From Pseudomonadota bacterium (GTDB lineage Bacteria; Pseudomonadota; Alphaproteobacteria; Caulobacterales; Caulobacteraceae): a DNA stretch of 8,404 nt. The stretch spans positions 1 to 8,404 of the forward strand of contig JAEXJH010000661.1 in NCBI GenBank assembly GCA_023445955.1, in the 5' to 3' direction. Positions within the stretch are counted from its first letter, which is position 1, and every line of letters starts with the position of its first letter. The notes below the pieces were generated by a model that was given only the letters and a program-made list of their open reading frames with translations, ran no database searches and had not been told where the DNA came from. The position numbers and the translations under genes were made by a program. Shown here one piece after another: positions 1 through 7,130 of the stretch.

Positions 1-232
1 GCTCAAGGTCCTCAAAAGCCTAAAGCGCAGCGATCTGACGACCCATGGCTTCCGCAGCACCTTCAGCGACTGGGCGGCCGAGACCACCAACTATCCCGGC
101 GAAATGATCGAGATGGCCCTGGCGCACAAGGTCGCCAACAAGGTCGAAGCCGCCTACCGGCGCGGCGATATGTTCGCCAAGCGTCACGCCCTCATGAACG
201 ACTGGGCTAGCGCCGCCGCGCCCGCCGGTTAG
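1..232 (+). CDS. Tyrosine recombinase (P4/phage-type integrase), C-terminal fragment
   Basis: The reading frame is already open at base 2 and ends with TAG at 230-232, leaving the last 76 residues; the start lies outside the window. The fragment holds the end of a tyrosine recombinase catalytic domain: the H-x-x-R box in THGFRSTFSDWAAE (His codon 44-46, Arg 53-55), the second His in LAHK (125-127) and the nucleophile Tyr in AYRRGD (155-157). The tail after the Tyr (RRGDMFAKRHALMNDWA) is typical of P4-like integrases of genomic islands and integrative elements, which cut and rejoin DNA at att sites, often at tRNA genes. All catalytic residues expected in this part are present, so nothing here suggests inactivation. 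No tRNA gene or att repeat is visible in the window. The last 26 bp overlap the convergent excisionase-like gene. Confidence 0.9.
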   Translation, partial: LKVLKSLKRSDLTTHGFRSTFSDWAAETTNYPGEMIEMALAHKVANKVEAAYRRGDMFAKRHALMNDWASAAAPAG

Positions 233-473
233 GCGCATCGGCGGCCTGCTCCAGCCAGTCCAGATAGGCATCCAGCTCGCTTCGGCGAACCAGTGTGCGG
301 ACCCCGTCCTTCAAGACGCGAATACGTCCGGCGGCGACTAGCTCATAGAAATGGCTACGGCTTATCGCCAACACCTCCGCAGCCTCTCGAACGCGATAGG
401 CCAGGCGCTCTGGCTTGTCGCCTTGGTCGGTGATCGAAGCCGGCATTCGGCCACTGAAGGTCGGTCGTTCCAT
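207..473 (-). CDS. Excisionase-like helix-turn-helix DNA-binding protein (MerR/AlpA-type fold)
   Basis: A protein of 88 residues if started at the ATG at 473. Residues 24-75 form a HTH_17/excisionase-type winged helix: a helix starting at YRVREAAEVLAIS, the recognition stretch SRSHFYELVAAGRI, and a wing followed by RRSELDAYLDWLE. The C-terminus is basic (PNRRARRR). Such proteins act as recombination directionality factors or as AlpA-like activators of an adjacent integrase. The frame stays open upstream to a TTG at 671, but that extension is proline/alanine-rich and looks non-coding, so I prefer the ATG at 473; the ATG at 446 is possible. Neither has a clear Shine-Dalgarno sequence. The gene overlaps the integrase tail to tail, which supports a functional link. 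Excisionase rather than general regulator is an inference from position. Confidence 0.72.
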   Translation of the reverse strand: MERPTFSGRMPASITDQGDKPERLAYRVREAAEVLAISRSHFYELVAAGRIRVLKDGVRTLVRRSELDAYLDWLEQAADAPNRRARRR

Positions 474-671
474 GTTGATCTGCGAAACGTCATCACCCTG
501 GAATCGGGTTTTCGTAGAAAAGCCCGAGATGATTAGTTTGGGAATTGGCCTAGCTGCAGTCTGCGGTGAAGGCGCGGGTGGTCGGTGTGTAACAGGGGCC
601 AAGGAGGGCCTCGCGAGTGGTGTTGCTGTCTGGCCAGTGCGTGACGAGATGAGCGACTTTGCGGCTTCCAA
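474..671. other. Intergenic gap between dioxygenase stop and excisionase-like gene
   Basis: This 198-bp stretch lies downstream of the minus-strand dioxygenase gene and upstream of the excisionase-like gene. One frame is open on the minus strand but has only a TTG start and a low-complexity proline/alanine-rich translation, so I do not call it a gene. The only structure I see is the imperfect inverted repeat listed separately at 505-526. No tRNA, direct repeat or integrase core site could be recognised. Promoter elements for the excisionase-like gene are not clear. Confidence 0.5.
505..526. repeat. Imperfect inverted repeat (possible hairpin)
   Basis: CGGGTTTTC (505-513) is complementary to 517-526 (GAAAAGCCCG) with a single bulged G at 522 and a GTA loop. 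It lies about 30 bp upstream of the preferred start of the excisionase-like gene and about 145 bp past the dioxygenase stop. No T-run follows on either strand, so an intrinsic terminator is not well supported. A transcript hairpin or an operator for the excisionase-like gene are alternatives. Confidence 0.35.
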
Positions 672-1616
672 TCAGAGGGCGTTGAGGGGAATCTTCAGAT
701 AGCGCACCCCGTTGTCCTCGGGGTCGGGCAGATGGCCCGCGCGCATATTGACTTGCACGGACGGAAGGATCAGCCGGGGCATGTCCAGGGTTCGATCTCG
801 CGCCTCCCGCAGGGCCACGAACTCAGCCTGGCTCACGCCGTCGTGGACATGGACGTTGTCGCGCCTCTGAACGCCGATCGTGGTCTCCCAGGCGAAGTGG
901 TCTCGTCCCGAAGCCTTGTAGTCGTGGCACAGGAACACGCGGGTCTCATCAGGCAGGTCCAGTAGGCGACGGATGGAACGGAAGAGCGTCGCCGCGTCGC
1001 CGCCCGGAAAATCGCAGCGTGCGGTGCCATAGTCGGGCATGAACAGGGTGTCGCCGACGAAGATCGCATCGCCGATGACATAGGCCATGCAGGCGGGCGT
1101 ATGACCGGGCACATGCAAGGCGATGGCTTGCAAGCCGCCGATGGAAAACGCCTCGCCGTCCTGGAACAGGTGGTCGAACTGCTGGCCGTCACGGTCGAAG
1201 TCGGATCCGACGTTGAACAGCGTCCCGAACGTCTTTTGCACATCGACAATGTGCTCGCCGATCGCCAGGCGGCCGCCCAGAGCGCTCTGCAGATAGGGCG
1301 CGGCGGACAGGTGGTCGGCGTGGGCGTGGGTCTCTAGCTGCCACGCGACCCCGAGGTTCAAGGCCTGGATATAAGCGATCACGGCGTCGGCGGAGCGATT
1401 TGCTGTCCGGCCCGACGCGGGGTCGTAGTCCAGAACGCTATCGATGATGGCGCAGGCCGATGAGGCGGGGTCACGCACGACATAGCTCACAGTGAAGGTC
1501 GCCTCGTCGAAGAAGGCTTGCACCTGCGGCCTTGAGGCGGGCGCGGCCAGCGCCCGTTCGATGATCGACATCGCCTCGATCGCGGCGGCGTCTGGCGGGG
1601 AGGTCGGCTCGCGCAT
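672..1616 (-). CDS. blh: MBL-fold persulfide dioxygenase-type hydrolase (Blh/ETHE1-like)
   Basis: A 314-residue protein from the ATG at 1616, preceded by GAGAG six bases upstream; the longer TTG start at 1676 would cross the promoter. Metallo-beta-lactamase metal ligands are complete: HAHADH (His97, His99, Asp101, His102), GHTP (His172), GDTLF (Asp189) and CHDY (His231). The segments VQAFFDEATFTVSYVVRDP and YGTARCDFPGGDA match the Blh branch of the ETHE1 family, and the protein is longer than ETHE1 (about 250 residues) because of a C-terminal extension (about residues 235-314). Family members use one non-haem iron and O2 to turn glutathione persulfide into sulfite plus glutathione in the cytoplasm. 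It is divergent from a TauE/SafE exporter, the same pairing found in BigR operons. Persulfide dioxygenase activity is inferred from family and context; a glyoxalase-II-like hydrolase is less likely. Confidence 0.88.
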   Translation of the reverse strand: MREPTSPPDAAAIEAMSIIERALAAPASRPQVQAFFDEATFTVSYVVRDPASSACAIIDSVLDYDPASGRTANRSADAVIAYIQALNLGVAWQLETHAHADHLSAAPYLQSALGGRLAIGEHIVDVQKTFGTLFNVGSDFDRDGQQFDHLFQDGEAFSIGGLQAIALHVPGHTPACMAYVIGDAIFVGDTLFMPDYGTARCDFPGGDAATLFRSIRRLLDLPDETRVFLCHDYKASGRDHFAWETTIGVQRRDNVHVHDGVSQAEFVALREARDRTLDMPRLILPSVQVNMRAGHLPDPEDNGVRYLKIPLNAL

Positions 1617-1696
1617 CACAAACTCTCGGGTTGCGGTATCGACAAAATATTTATATGCGAATATATGAATATACAAGTCCCCTCGGGTTGGCTCGC
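1617..1696. promoter_or_regulatory. Divergent promoter region between dioxygenase and TauE/SafE genes
   Basis: An AT-rich island in GC-rich DNA separates two divergent genes. On the + strand TCGACA (1639-1644), a 17-bp spacer and TATATG (1662-1667) give a plausible promoter for the exporter gene. On the minus strand TATAAA (1650-1655) is a good -10 element, though its -35 is weak; transcription from it would leave a short leader containing the GAGAG ribosome site of the dioxygenase gene. Both promoters are covered by the inverted repeat at 1647-1672, so one bound repressor could shut off both genes. A 9-bp direct repeat, CTCGGGTTG, flanks the AT-rich core (1625-1633 and 1682-1690). Confidence 0.55.
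1647..1672. promoter_or_regulatory. Candidate BigR/SqrR-type operator (site A)
   Basis: An imperfect 26-bp palindrome: ATATT-T-ATAT, six central bases, then ATAT-G-AATAT, with nine of ten arm positions paired. Inside it, ATGC-N8-GAAT (1655-1670) differs at one base from ATTC-N8-GAAT, the motif I recall for the persulfide-responsive repressor SqrR. It shares TATATGCG-N2-TAT-N3-AATAT with the region upstream of ArsR repressor 1 (7803-7823), 16 of 21 positions identical. Binding by either local repressor is inferred. Confidence 0.55.
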
Positions 1697-2470
1697 ATGT
1701 CCTGGTTCATGATCGTTTCGGCCCTGATGAGCGGCGCCGTCGTCGGCGCGTTGCTGGGGCTGTTCGGCGGCGGCGGTTCGGTGCTGGCCACGCCCTTGTT
1801 GCTATATGTCGTCGGCGTCCGCGACCCCCACGTGGCTATCGGCACCTCGGCCGCGGCGGTCGCGGTCAATGCGGGGCTCAATCTGGTGGGCCATGGCCGG
1901 GGAGGGCGGGTCAAGTGGCCGTGCGCGAGTGTGTTCGCCGGAGCCGGACTGGTCGGCTCCTTCCTGGGTTCGACCTTGGCCAAGGCGGTCGATGGACAGC
2001 GCCTGTTGCTGTGGTTCGCCGTCGCGATGGCGGCGATCGCTCTATCGATGATGCGCCGCCCCAAGTCGCAGGGCGATCCCCTTGTGCACATCTCGCCGGC
2101 CCTGATGCTGAAGCTGGCGCCGCTGGGCGTGCTGACGGGGCTGGCCGCCGGCTTCTTCGGGATCGGCGGCGGGTTCCTGATCGTGCCGGGACTGATGGCG
2201 GCCACGGGCATGACCCTGGCCAGCGCCACGGCCTCGTCGCTTCTTTCGGTGTCGCTGTTTGGCGCGGCGACCTCGCTGAACTACGCCGCCTCCGGTCTGA
2301 TCAATTGGCCCGTCGCGGGGCTCTTTGTCCTGGGCGGTCTGGGCGGGGGCGCTCTGGGCGTGCGCGGCGCGGGTCTTTTGGCCGGGCGCGCGTTGCTGGC
2401 GCGGAGACTATTCGCCGCCCTGGTCCTGCTGGTAGCCGCCTATGTGGCCTTCAAGGCCACGACGGCTTGA
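1697..2470 (+). CDS. TauE/SafE-family inner-membrane exporter (sulfite or related anion)
   Basis: A 257-residue hydrophobic protein with the two internally related halves of the TauE/SafE family: GLFGGGGSVLATPLLLYVVG (about residues 21-40) and GFFGIGGGFLIVPGLMAATG (about 152-171), each followed by an A-x-A/S-rich helix (IGTSAAAVAVNAG and ASATASSLLSVSLFG). About eight membrane segments are expected. Members move sulfite, sulfoacetate or other organosulfur anions across the inner membrane. Divergence from a sulfite-producing persulfide dioxygenase makes sulfite export the likely role, as in BigR operons, but substrate cannot be read from sequence. The ATG at 1697 was chosen because upstream starts (TTG 1631, ATG 1655) lie in the promoter; ATG 1709 is also possible, and none has a strong Shine-Dalgarno. 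It ends 15 bp from the convergent repressor 2 gene, with no evident terminator between. Confidence 0.87.
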   Translation: MSWFMIVSALMSGAVVGALLGLFGGGGSVLATPLLLYVVGVRDPHVAIGTSAAAVAVNAGLNLVGHGRGGRVKWPCASVFAGAGLVGSFLGSTLAKAVDGQRLLLWFAVAMAAIALSMMRRPKSQGDPLVHISPALMLKLAPLGVLTGLAAGFFGIGGGFLIVPGLMAATGMTLASATASSLLSVSLFGAATSLNYAASGLINWPVAGLFVLGGLGGGALGVRGAGLLAGRALLARRLFAALVLLVAAYVAFKATTA

Positions 2471-2485
2471 CGCCGTGACCGAGGA

Positions 2486-2821
2486 TCAGCGCGCTCCGGC
2501 ATCGCGATAGACGTCGCACAGCGTCTCGAGTACGCGCACGGCGGCGGGGTCGGCCAGGCGGTAGAAGATGGTCTGGGCCTCGCGCCGCGTGGCGACCAGC
2601 CCCTCGGCGCGCATCTTGGCCAGATGCTGCGAGGTCGCCGACTGGGCCATTCCGACATGGACCGCCAGGTCGCCCACCGAGGCCTCGCCGTCGATCAGCC
2701 GGCAGAGGATCAGCAGGCGTTGCTCGCTGGCCAGAAGCTTCAGAAGACGTGCGGCGGCGTGGGCGCTGGCGGCGAGGTCCTGGGCGTCGTCGATCGGGGA
2801 AAGCGTTGCAGAACGGATCAT
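2486..2821 (-). CDS. ArsR-family transcriptional repressor 2 (BigR/SqrR relative, shifted cysteine)
   Basis: A 111-residue winged-helix protein from the ATG at 2821; an in-frame ATG at 2845 would add eight residues. The ArsR core is clear: helix AARLLKLLASEQRLLILCRLIDGE, the DNA-reading unit SVGDLAVHVGMAQSATSQHLAKMRAEGLV, and the wing ATRREAQTIFYRL. It has Cys40 in ILCRL, matching the first redox cysteine of BigR/SqrR (Cys42/Cys41). The second family cysteine would fall at residue 106, which is Arg; instead there is Cys102 in ETLCDVY, one helical turn earlier. It is the last gene of the minus-strand operon, beginning 44 bp after the pump stop, and may also have its own promoter. The likely role is feedback control of sulfur genes; a persulfide, redox or metal input remains open. 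Confidence 0.88.
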   Translation of the reverse strand: MIRSATLSPIDDAQDLAASAHAAARLLKLLASEQRLLILCRLIDGEASVGDLAVHVGMAQSATSQHLAKMRAEGLVATRREAQTIFYRLADPAAVRVLETLCDVYRDAGAR

Positions 2822-2855
2822 ATGCCTAATGTAGAAGGTATGCATGGAGGTTCAA
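2820..2855 (-). promoter_or_regulatory. Possible internal promoter and operator before ArsR repressor 2 (site C)
   Basis: Reading the minus strand, TTGAAC (2855-2850), a 16-bp spacer and TACATT (2833-2828) lie six bases before the ATG at 2821, which would give a leaderless transcript. The + strand here reads ATATGC-N8-GAAG (2820-2837), resembling sites A and B (ATATGC-N8-RAAT) and overlapping the -10 element. This suggests autoregulation of repressor 2 apart from operon read-through. The hexamers are weak matches, so the promoter is tentative. Confidence 0.35.
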
Positions 2856-2865
2856 GGCGGGAGCC

Positions 2866-5800
2866 TCAGGCCTTGTGAGGCGCCGCGGTGTCATCGCGCA
2901 GGACGACGTAGATGGCGGGAATGACCAGCACGGTCAGCACGGTCGATGAGGCCAGGCCAAACAGCAGCGAGATCGCCAGGCCCTGGAAGATCGGGTCGAA
3001 CAGGATCACCGCCGCGCCGATCATCGCCGCCAGGGCGGTCAGGACGATCGGCTTGAAGCGGATTGCCCCGGCCTCCAGCAGCACCTCGCGCAGCGGCCGA
3101 CCGCTGGTCTGGCTGTGGCGGATGAAGTCGACCAGCAGGATCGAGTTGCGCACGATGATCCCCGCCAGGGCGATGAAGCCGATCATCGAGGTGGCGGTGA
3201 ACGGCGCCTTGAACAGGATGTGGCCGATGACGATGCCGACCAGGGTCAGGGGGATCGGCGTCAGGATCACCAGCGGCAGGCGGAAGCTTTTGAACTGGGC
3301 GACGACCAGCACATAGATGCCCAGGATGGCCACCCCGAAGGCCGCGCCCATGTCGCGGAAGGTCACCCAGGTGATCTCCCATTCGCCATCCCACAGCACG
3401 GTCGGCTTGCTTTCGTCGGTGGGCTGGCCGTTCATGCGGATGTCGGGCTTTGGCAGATTGCCCCAATCGGCGGCCTTGATCGCCTTGTCGACCGCCATCA
3501 TGCCGTAGATCGGGGCCTCATAGGCGCCGGCCAGTTCGGCCATGATCATGTCGACGTCGCGCCCGTCTCGGCGGAAGATGTGGGTCGAGCCGGCTTCCTG
3601 GGTGGCGGTGACCACCTCGCCCAGTTCCACCAGTCGCCCGGCCTGACTCTGGGCCACGGGCAGGGCGGCCAGGCCTTCGCCCCAGCTGCGCGCCGATTGC
3701 GGCAGGCGCACCGAGATCTCCAGCGGATCGCGCCCTTCGCCGCGATGGGCGTAGCCGACCACCTGACCGCCGAGGGCGGCGCCGATCGAGTCGAGAACCT
3801 CGCGGTCGTTGACCTTCAGGGCCTCCAGGCGGTCACGATCAGGGACTAGGCGCAGGCCGGGGCGAGCCTGACCGTAGCTGTCGTCGATGTCGACGATATA
3901 GGGCACGGACTTGAAGGTTGCCTTGACCCGCTCGGCCACGGCGCGTCGGGTCTTGGCGTCGGGGCCGTAGATTTCGGCCAGCAGGGTCGCCATCACCGGC
4001 GGTCCGGGCGGGGCCTCCACCACCTTGATCGACGCGCCGGCGGGCAGGGCGACCTTGGCCAGGCGTTCGCGCAGGTCCAGCGCCACGATGTGGCTGGAAC
4101 GCTTGCGCTCGCCCTTTTCGGCCAGGGCCACCGACAGATCACCCTGGTCGGGGCGATTGCGCTGGTAGTAGTGGCGCACCAGGCCGTTGAAATTGAACGG
4201 CGAGGCGGTTCCCGCATAGGCGTCGATCGCCGTGACCTCGGGCAGGGTGCGGGTGACGACCGCCGCGTCGGACAGGGCGCGGGCCGTGGCCTCCAGCGAG
4301 GCTCCCTCCGGCATGTCCAGCACCACTTGCAGCTCGGACTTGTTGTCGAACGGCAGCAGCTTCACGGTCACCGTCTTGGCGGCGAACATCGCGCAGGCCA
4401 GCAGGGTGGCCAGGCCGACGCCGATCAGGAAGGTCCAGGCGCTCTTGCGGGTGGCGATGACCCGACTGGCGACCTGGCGATAGAGCGCGCCCAGCTTGCC
4501 TTCGCCGTCATGACCGTGGCCACTGGAGTCCAGCGTCTTGCGGGCGAAGCGGACCATCAGCCACGGCGCGATGACCACGGCGACGAAGAACGAGAACACC
4601 ATGGCCGCCGAGGCGTTGACCGGGATCGGCGCCATGTAGGGCCCCATCAGGCCCGAGACGAACAGCATCGGCAGGAGGGCCGAGACGACGGTCAGGGTGG
4701 CGACCACGGTCGGATTGCCGACCTCGGCCACGGCGTCGACCGCGGCGTCGATCCGGCTTCGGCCATCGCTCATGGCCCAATGGCGGGCGATGTTCTCGAT
4801 CATGACGATGGCGTCGTCGACCAGGATGCCGATCGAAAAGATCAGGGCGAACAGGCTGACCCGATTGATCGTGTAGCCCATCAGGTTGGAGGCGAAGAGG
4901 GTCAGCAGGATGGTGGTTGGGATGACCACGGCGGTCACCGCCGCCTCGCGCCAGCCGATGGCCAGGCCGATCAACACCACGATCGACAGGGTGGCCAGGC
5001 CCAGGTGGAACAGCAGTTCATTGGCCTTCTCGTTGGCGGTCGCGCCATAGTCGCGGGTCACGGCGACGTCCAGGCTGTTGGGCAGCAGCGAGCCCTTCAG
5101 GGCCTCGACCCGAGCCAGCACGGCCTGCGAGACCACGACCGCGTTGGCGCCCTTGCGCTTGGCGATGGCCAGGCTGACGGCGGGCGCCTGGCTCCAGGCG
5201 CCGTCGACGCGGGCATAGCGCCAGGCGCGGGCCTGGTCCTCGCGCGGACCCTGGGTCACGTCGGCGACATCGCGGACATAGACCGCCTGGCCGCTGGCCG
5301 AAGGCAGGGCCAGCAGACCGATGTCCGTGCTGCTGGTCAGGCTGCGGCCGGCCGTGACGTCGATGGCCTGGCCGCCGCCGCGAATCTGGCCGGCGGGAAA
5401 GGCGCGGGTGGCCTGGCGCACCGTGTCCATCAGGGCCGCGAGCGACACGCCATGTTGGGCCAGGCGGGCCGGGTCGGGCGCGATGCGGATTTCCTCGGGC
5501 CGTCCTCCGACGATGAAGGTCAGGCCGACATCGTCGACCTTGGCGACCTCGGTCCGCAGCTTGCCGGCCAGCTCGTAAAGCGCCTGATCGGTCCATTGGC
5601 CGGCGGCGCCGGGCTTGGGCGATAGGGTCAGCACCAGGCTGGGCACGTCATTGATGCCGCGCGTCTGGATCAGGGGCTCGGCGATGCCGGCTGGAATGCG
5701 GTCATAGTTGGCGCGGACCTTTTCGTGGATGCGCACCGCCGCCGAGTCCGGATCGACGCCGACCTTGAAGCGGGCGGTGACCATCACCTGGTTGTCGTCG

Positions 5801-6066
5801 GCGAAGGTGTAGACGTGCTCGACGTCGGCCACGCTCTTGACGATGGTCTCCAGCGGCTTGCCGGCCAGTTCGATGGCGTCGGGCGCGCGCAGGCCGGGCG
5901 CGGCGACCATGATGTCGACCATGGGCACGCTGATCTGCGGCTCCTCCTCGCGGGGGATCGAGACCAGGGCCAACAGACCCACGGCGATCGCCGCCAGCAG
6001 GATCAGCGGCGTCAACGGCGACTTGATCGACGCCTTGGTCAGGCGTCCCGAAAGGCCCAGGTTCAT
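2866..6066 (-). CDS. RND-superfamily efflux transporter, inner-membrane pump subunit
   Basis: A 1066-residue pump with the usual RND plan: TM1 (about 18-37), a first periplasmic loop (about 40-345), TM2-TM7 (about 350-565), a second periplasmic loop (about 568-900) and TM8-TM12 (about 906-1057). The TM4 proton-relay acids are present in GILVDDAIVMIEN (Asp417, Asp418). In TM10 the segment GIIVRNSILLVDF puts Arg973 where AcrB has its relay Lys940. It is closer to the drug/hydrophobe (AcrB-like) than the CusA metal branch by the paired Asp. The ATG overlaps the adaptor stop in ATGA and has GGAGG seven bases upstream, so translation is probably coupled. Its place between rhodanese and ArsR genes suggests export of a sulfur-related or sulfide-stress compound; substrate is unknown. 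No outer-membrane channel gene is present in the window. Confidence 0.93.
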   Translation of the reverse strand: MNLGLSGRLTKASIKSPLTPLILLAAIAVGLLALVSIPREEEPQISVPMVDIMVAAPGLRAPDAIELAGKPLETIVKSVADVEHVYTFADDNQVMVTARFKVGVDPDSAAVRIHEKVRANYDRIPAGIAEPLIQTRGINDVPSLVLTLSPKPGAAGQWTDQALYELAGKLRTEVAKVDDVGLTFIVGGRPEEIRIAPDPARLAQHGVSLAALMDTVRQATRAFPAGQIRGGGQAIDVTAGRSLTSSTDIGLLALPSASGQAVYVRDVADVTQGPREDQARAWRYARVDGAWSQAPAVSLAIAKRKGANAVVVSQAVLARVEALKGSLLPNSLDVAVTRDYGATANEKANELLFHLGLATLSIVVLIGLAIGWREAAVTAVVIPTTILLTLFASNLMGYTINRVSLFALIFSIGILVDDAIVMIENIARHWAMSDGRSRIDAAVDAVAEVGNPTVVATLTVVSALLPMLFVSGLMGPYMAPIPVNASAAMVFSFFVAVVIAPWLMVRFARKTLDSSGHGHDGEGKLGALYRQVASRVIATRKSAWTFLIGVGLATLLACAMFAAKTVTVKLLPFDNKSELQVVLDMPEGASLEATARALSDAAVVTRTLPEVTAIDAYAGTASPFNFNGLVRHYYQRNRPDQGDLSVALAEKGERKRSSHIVALDLRERLAKVALPAGASIKVVEAPPGPPVMATLLAEIYGPDAKTRRAVAERVKATFKSVPYIVDIDDSYGQARPGLRLVPDRDRLEALKVNDREVLDSIGAALGGQVVGYAHRGEGRDPLEISVRLPQSARSWGEGLAALPVAQSQAGRLVELGEVVTATQEAGSTHIFRRDGRDVDMIMAELAGAYEAPIYGMMAVDKAIKAADWGNLPKPDIRMNGQPTDESKPTVLWDGEWEITWVTFRDMGAAFGVAILGIYVLVVAQFKSFRLPLVILTPIPLTLVGIVIGHILFKAPFTATSMIGFIALAGIIVRNSILLVDFIRHSQTSGRPLREVLLEAGAIRFKPIVLTALAAMIGAAVILFDPIFQGLAISLLFGLASSTVLTVLVIPAIYVVLRDDTAAPHKA

Positions 6067-7094
6067 CGGGCGGCCTCCGCCGGGGTCAGGACGTCGCCGA
6101 GGCGCAGGCCCGACAGGACCTCGACCGTATCGGCCGAAGCGCCGGCGCGGGTCTGGATGGGCGATTCCGAGATCACGCCGTTGGCTCCGACCAGTCGCGC
6201 ATAGTCGACGCCGAACCGGGTGGCGACATAGCGTCGGGGAATGACGATCGCCTGGCGCTCGCCGATCTTGATGGCCGCGCGCACGCGCTGGCCGATCAGG
6301 TCGCCGGGCAGGTTGGGGGCGGTGACGTCGGCGGTGACCTGGCCGCCGCTGATCGACGGATAGATTTGGCTGATGGCCCCGCGCGCGGCGACGCCGCGAA
6401 GGTCCTGCGGGGCGAGATCAACAAAATCGCCGACCTTCAGGGTCTGGGCCCGGCCTTCCGGGAGTTCAATGCGCACGACGAGCGGGCCGGCGGTGATCTT
6501 GGCGACCGACTGGCCGGCCATGACCACCGAACCCACCGGGACGTCGGAGACCAGCACGCGGCCCGAGGCCGGCGCCAGGATCGCGCCCTGGGCGCCCAGT
6601 TCAGCGCTGGCCCCGCGCTGGGCGCGGGCCGCCGTCAGGTTGGCGCCTGCGGCCTTGGCCTGGGCCTCGACCTGGTCAAGTCGGGCCTGGGCATAGACCC
6701 CATGCGAGAAGAGATCGCGGGTGCGGCCCAAATCGGCATTGGCGCGGGCCGCCTCAGCCGCCGCAGCGGAGACCTGCGCGTCGAAGGCCCCGGTCTGCAT
6801 CGCGAGGCGGTCGTCCTTCACGCGACCAATGACTTGGCCCTGACGGACCATGTCGCCTTCCTTGACCGCGAGGCTGACCAGCAAGCCCGAAATCCGCGCG
6901 CGGGCCTCGGCCATATCGCGGGTTGTCAGTGTCGCCGGGACCGGTTTCAAGTCGGCGACGGTCTGCGCCTCGACGATCAAGCGTCCCGCCGACGGTGCGG
7001 TTTGCTGCGCCGGGGCAGGCGGCGTGGCCTCCCCACAGGCGCCCAGCAACAAAGCCGCGCCGAAAGCGCTGATCAGATACGGCCGTGACGCCAT
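6063..7094 (-). CDS. RND efflux periplasmic adaptor (membrane fusion protein), lipoprotein
   Basis: A 343-residue adaptor that links the pump to an outer-membrane channel. The N-terminus is a lipoprotein signal, with a hydrophobic stretch and lipobox LGAC placing the lipidated Cys at residue 20, so it is probably anchored in a membrane facing the periplasm. Half-lipoyl motifs occur at about 66-95 (ISGLLVSLAVKEGDMVRQGQ) and 172-203 (LAPASGRVLVSDVPVGSVV), flanking an alanine-rich helical hairpin (about 100-165). A beta-barrel (about 204-280) and a membrane-proximal domain follow. The ATG at 7094 has GGAGG seven bases upstream. It begins 36 bp after the rhodanese stop and overlaps the pump start by 4 bp. 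Confidence 0.92.
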   Translation of the reverse strand: MASRPYLISAFGAALLLGACGEATPPAPAQQTAPSAGRLIVEAQTVADLKPVPATLTTRDMAEARARISGLLVSLAVKEGDMVRQGQVIGRVKDDRLAMQTGAFDAQVSAAAAEAARANADLGRTRDLFSHGVYAQARLDQVEAQAKAAGANLTAARAQRGASAELGAQGAILAPASGRVLVSDVPVGSVVMAGQSVAKITAGPLVVRIELPEGRAQTLKVGDFVDLAPQDLRGVAARGAISQIYPSISGGQVTADVTAPNLPGDLIGQRVRAAIKIGERQAIVIPRRYVATRFGVDYARLVGANGVISESPIQTRAGASADTVEVLSGLRLGDVLTPAEAAR

Positions 7095-7130
7095 GGTTCG
7101 CCCTCCCGGGAGTGGATTTATGCTTGAGGG

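Noticed and set aside
474..671. N-terminal extension of the excisionase-like protein to TTG 671
   Set aside because: The extension is low-complexity, has no ATG and makes the protein much longer than typical excisionases.
1651..2229. Minus-strand open frame (192 codons) opposite the TauE/SafE gene
   Set aside because: Proline/alanine/threonine-rich antisense translation without motif; it would cross the divergent promoter.
2471..2485. Bidirectional terminator between the convergent exporter and repressor 2 genes
   Set aside because: Only 15 bp, with no inverted repeat or T-run.
4090..5625. Long + strand open frame (511 codons) opposite the RND pump gene
   Set aside because: Its translation is rich in Gly, Asp, His, Gln and Arg, as expected from antisense reading of GC-rich codons. 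The minus-strand pump has clear motifs over the whole length.
6366..7088. + strand open frame (240 codons) opposite the adaptor gene
   Set aside because: Composition-driven shadow; no domain recognisable, while the opposite strand is a complete lipoprotein adaptor.
7103..7112. Palindrome CTCCCGGGAG over the adaptor ribosome-binding site as an RNA switch
   Set aside because: With a minimum loop the stem is only about three pairs, too weak to support a regulatory claim.
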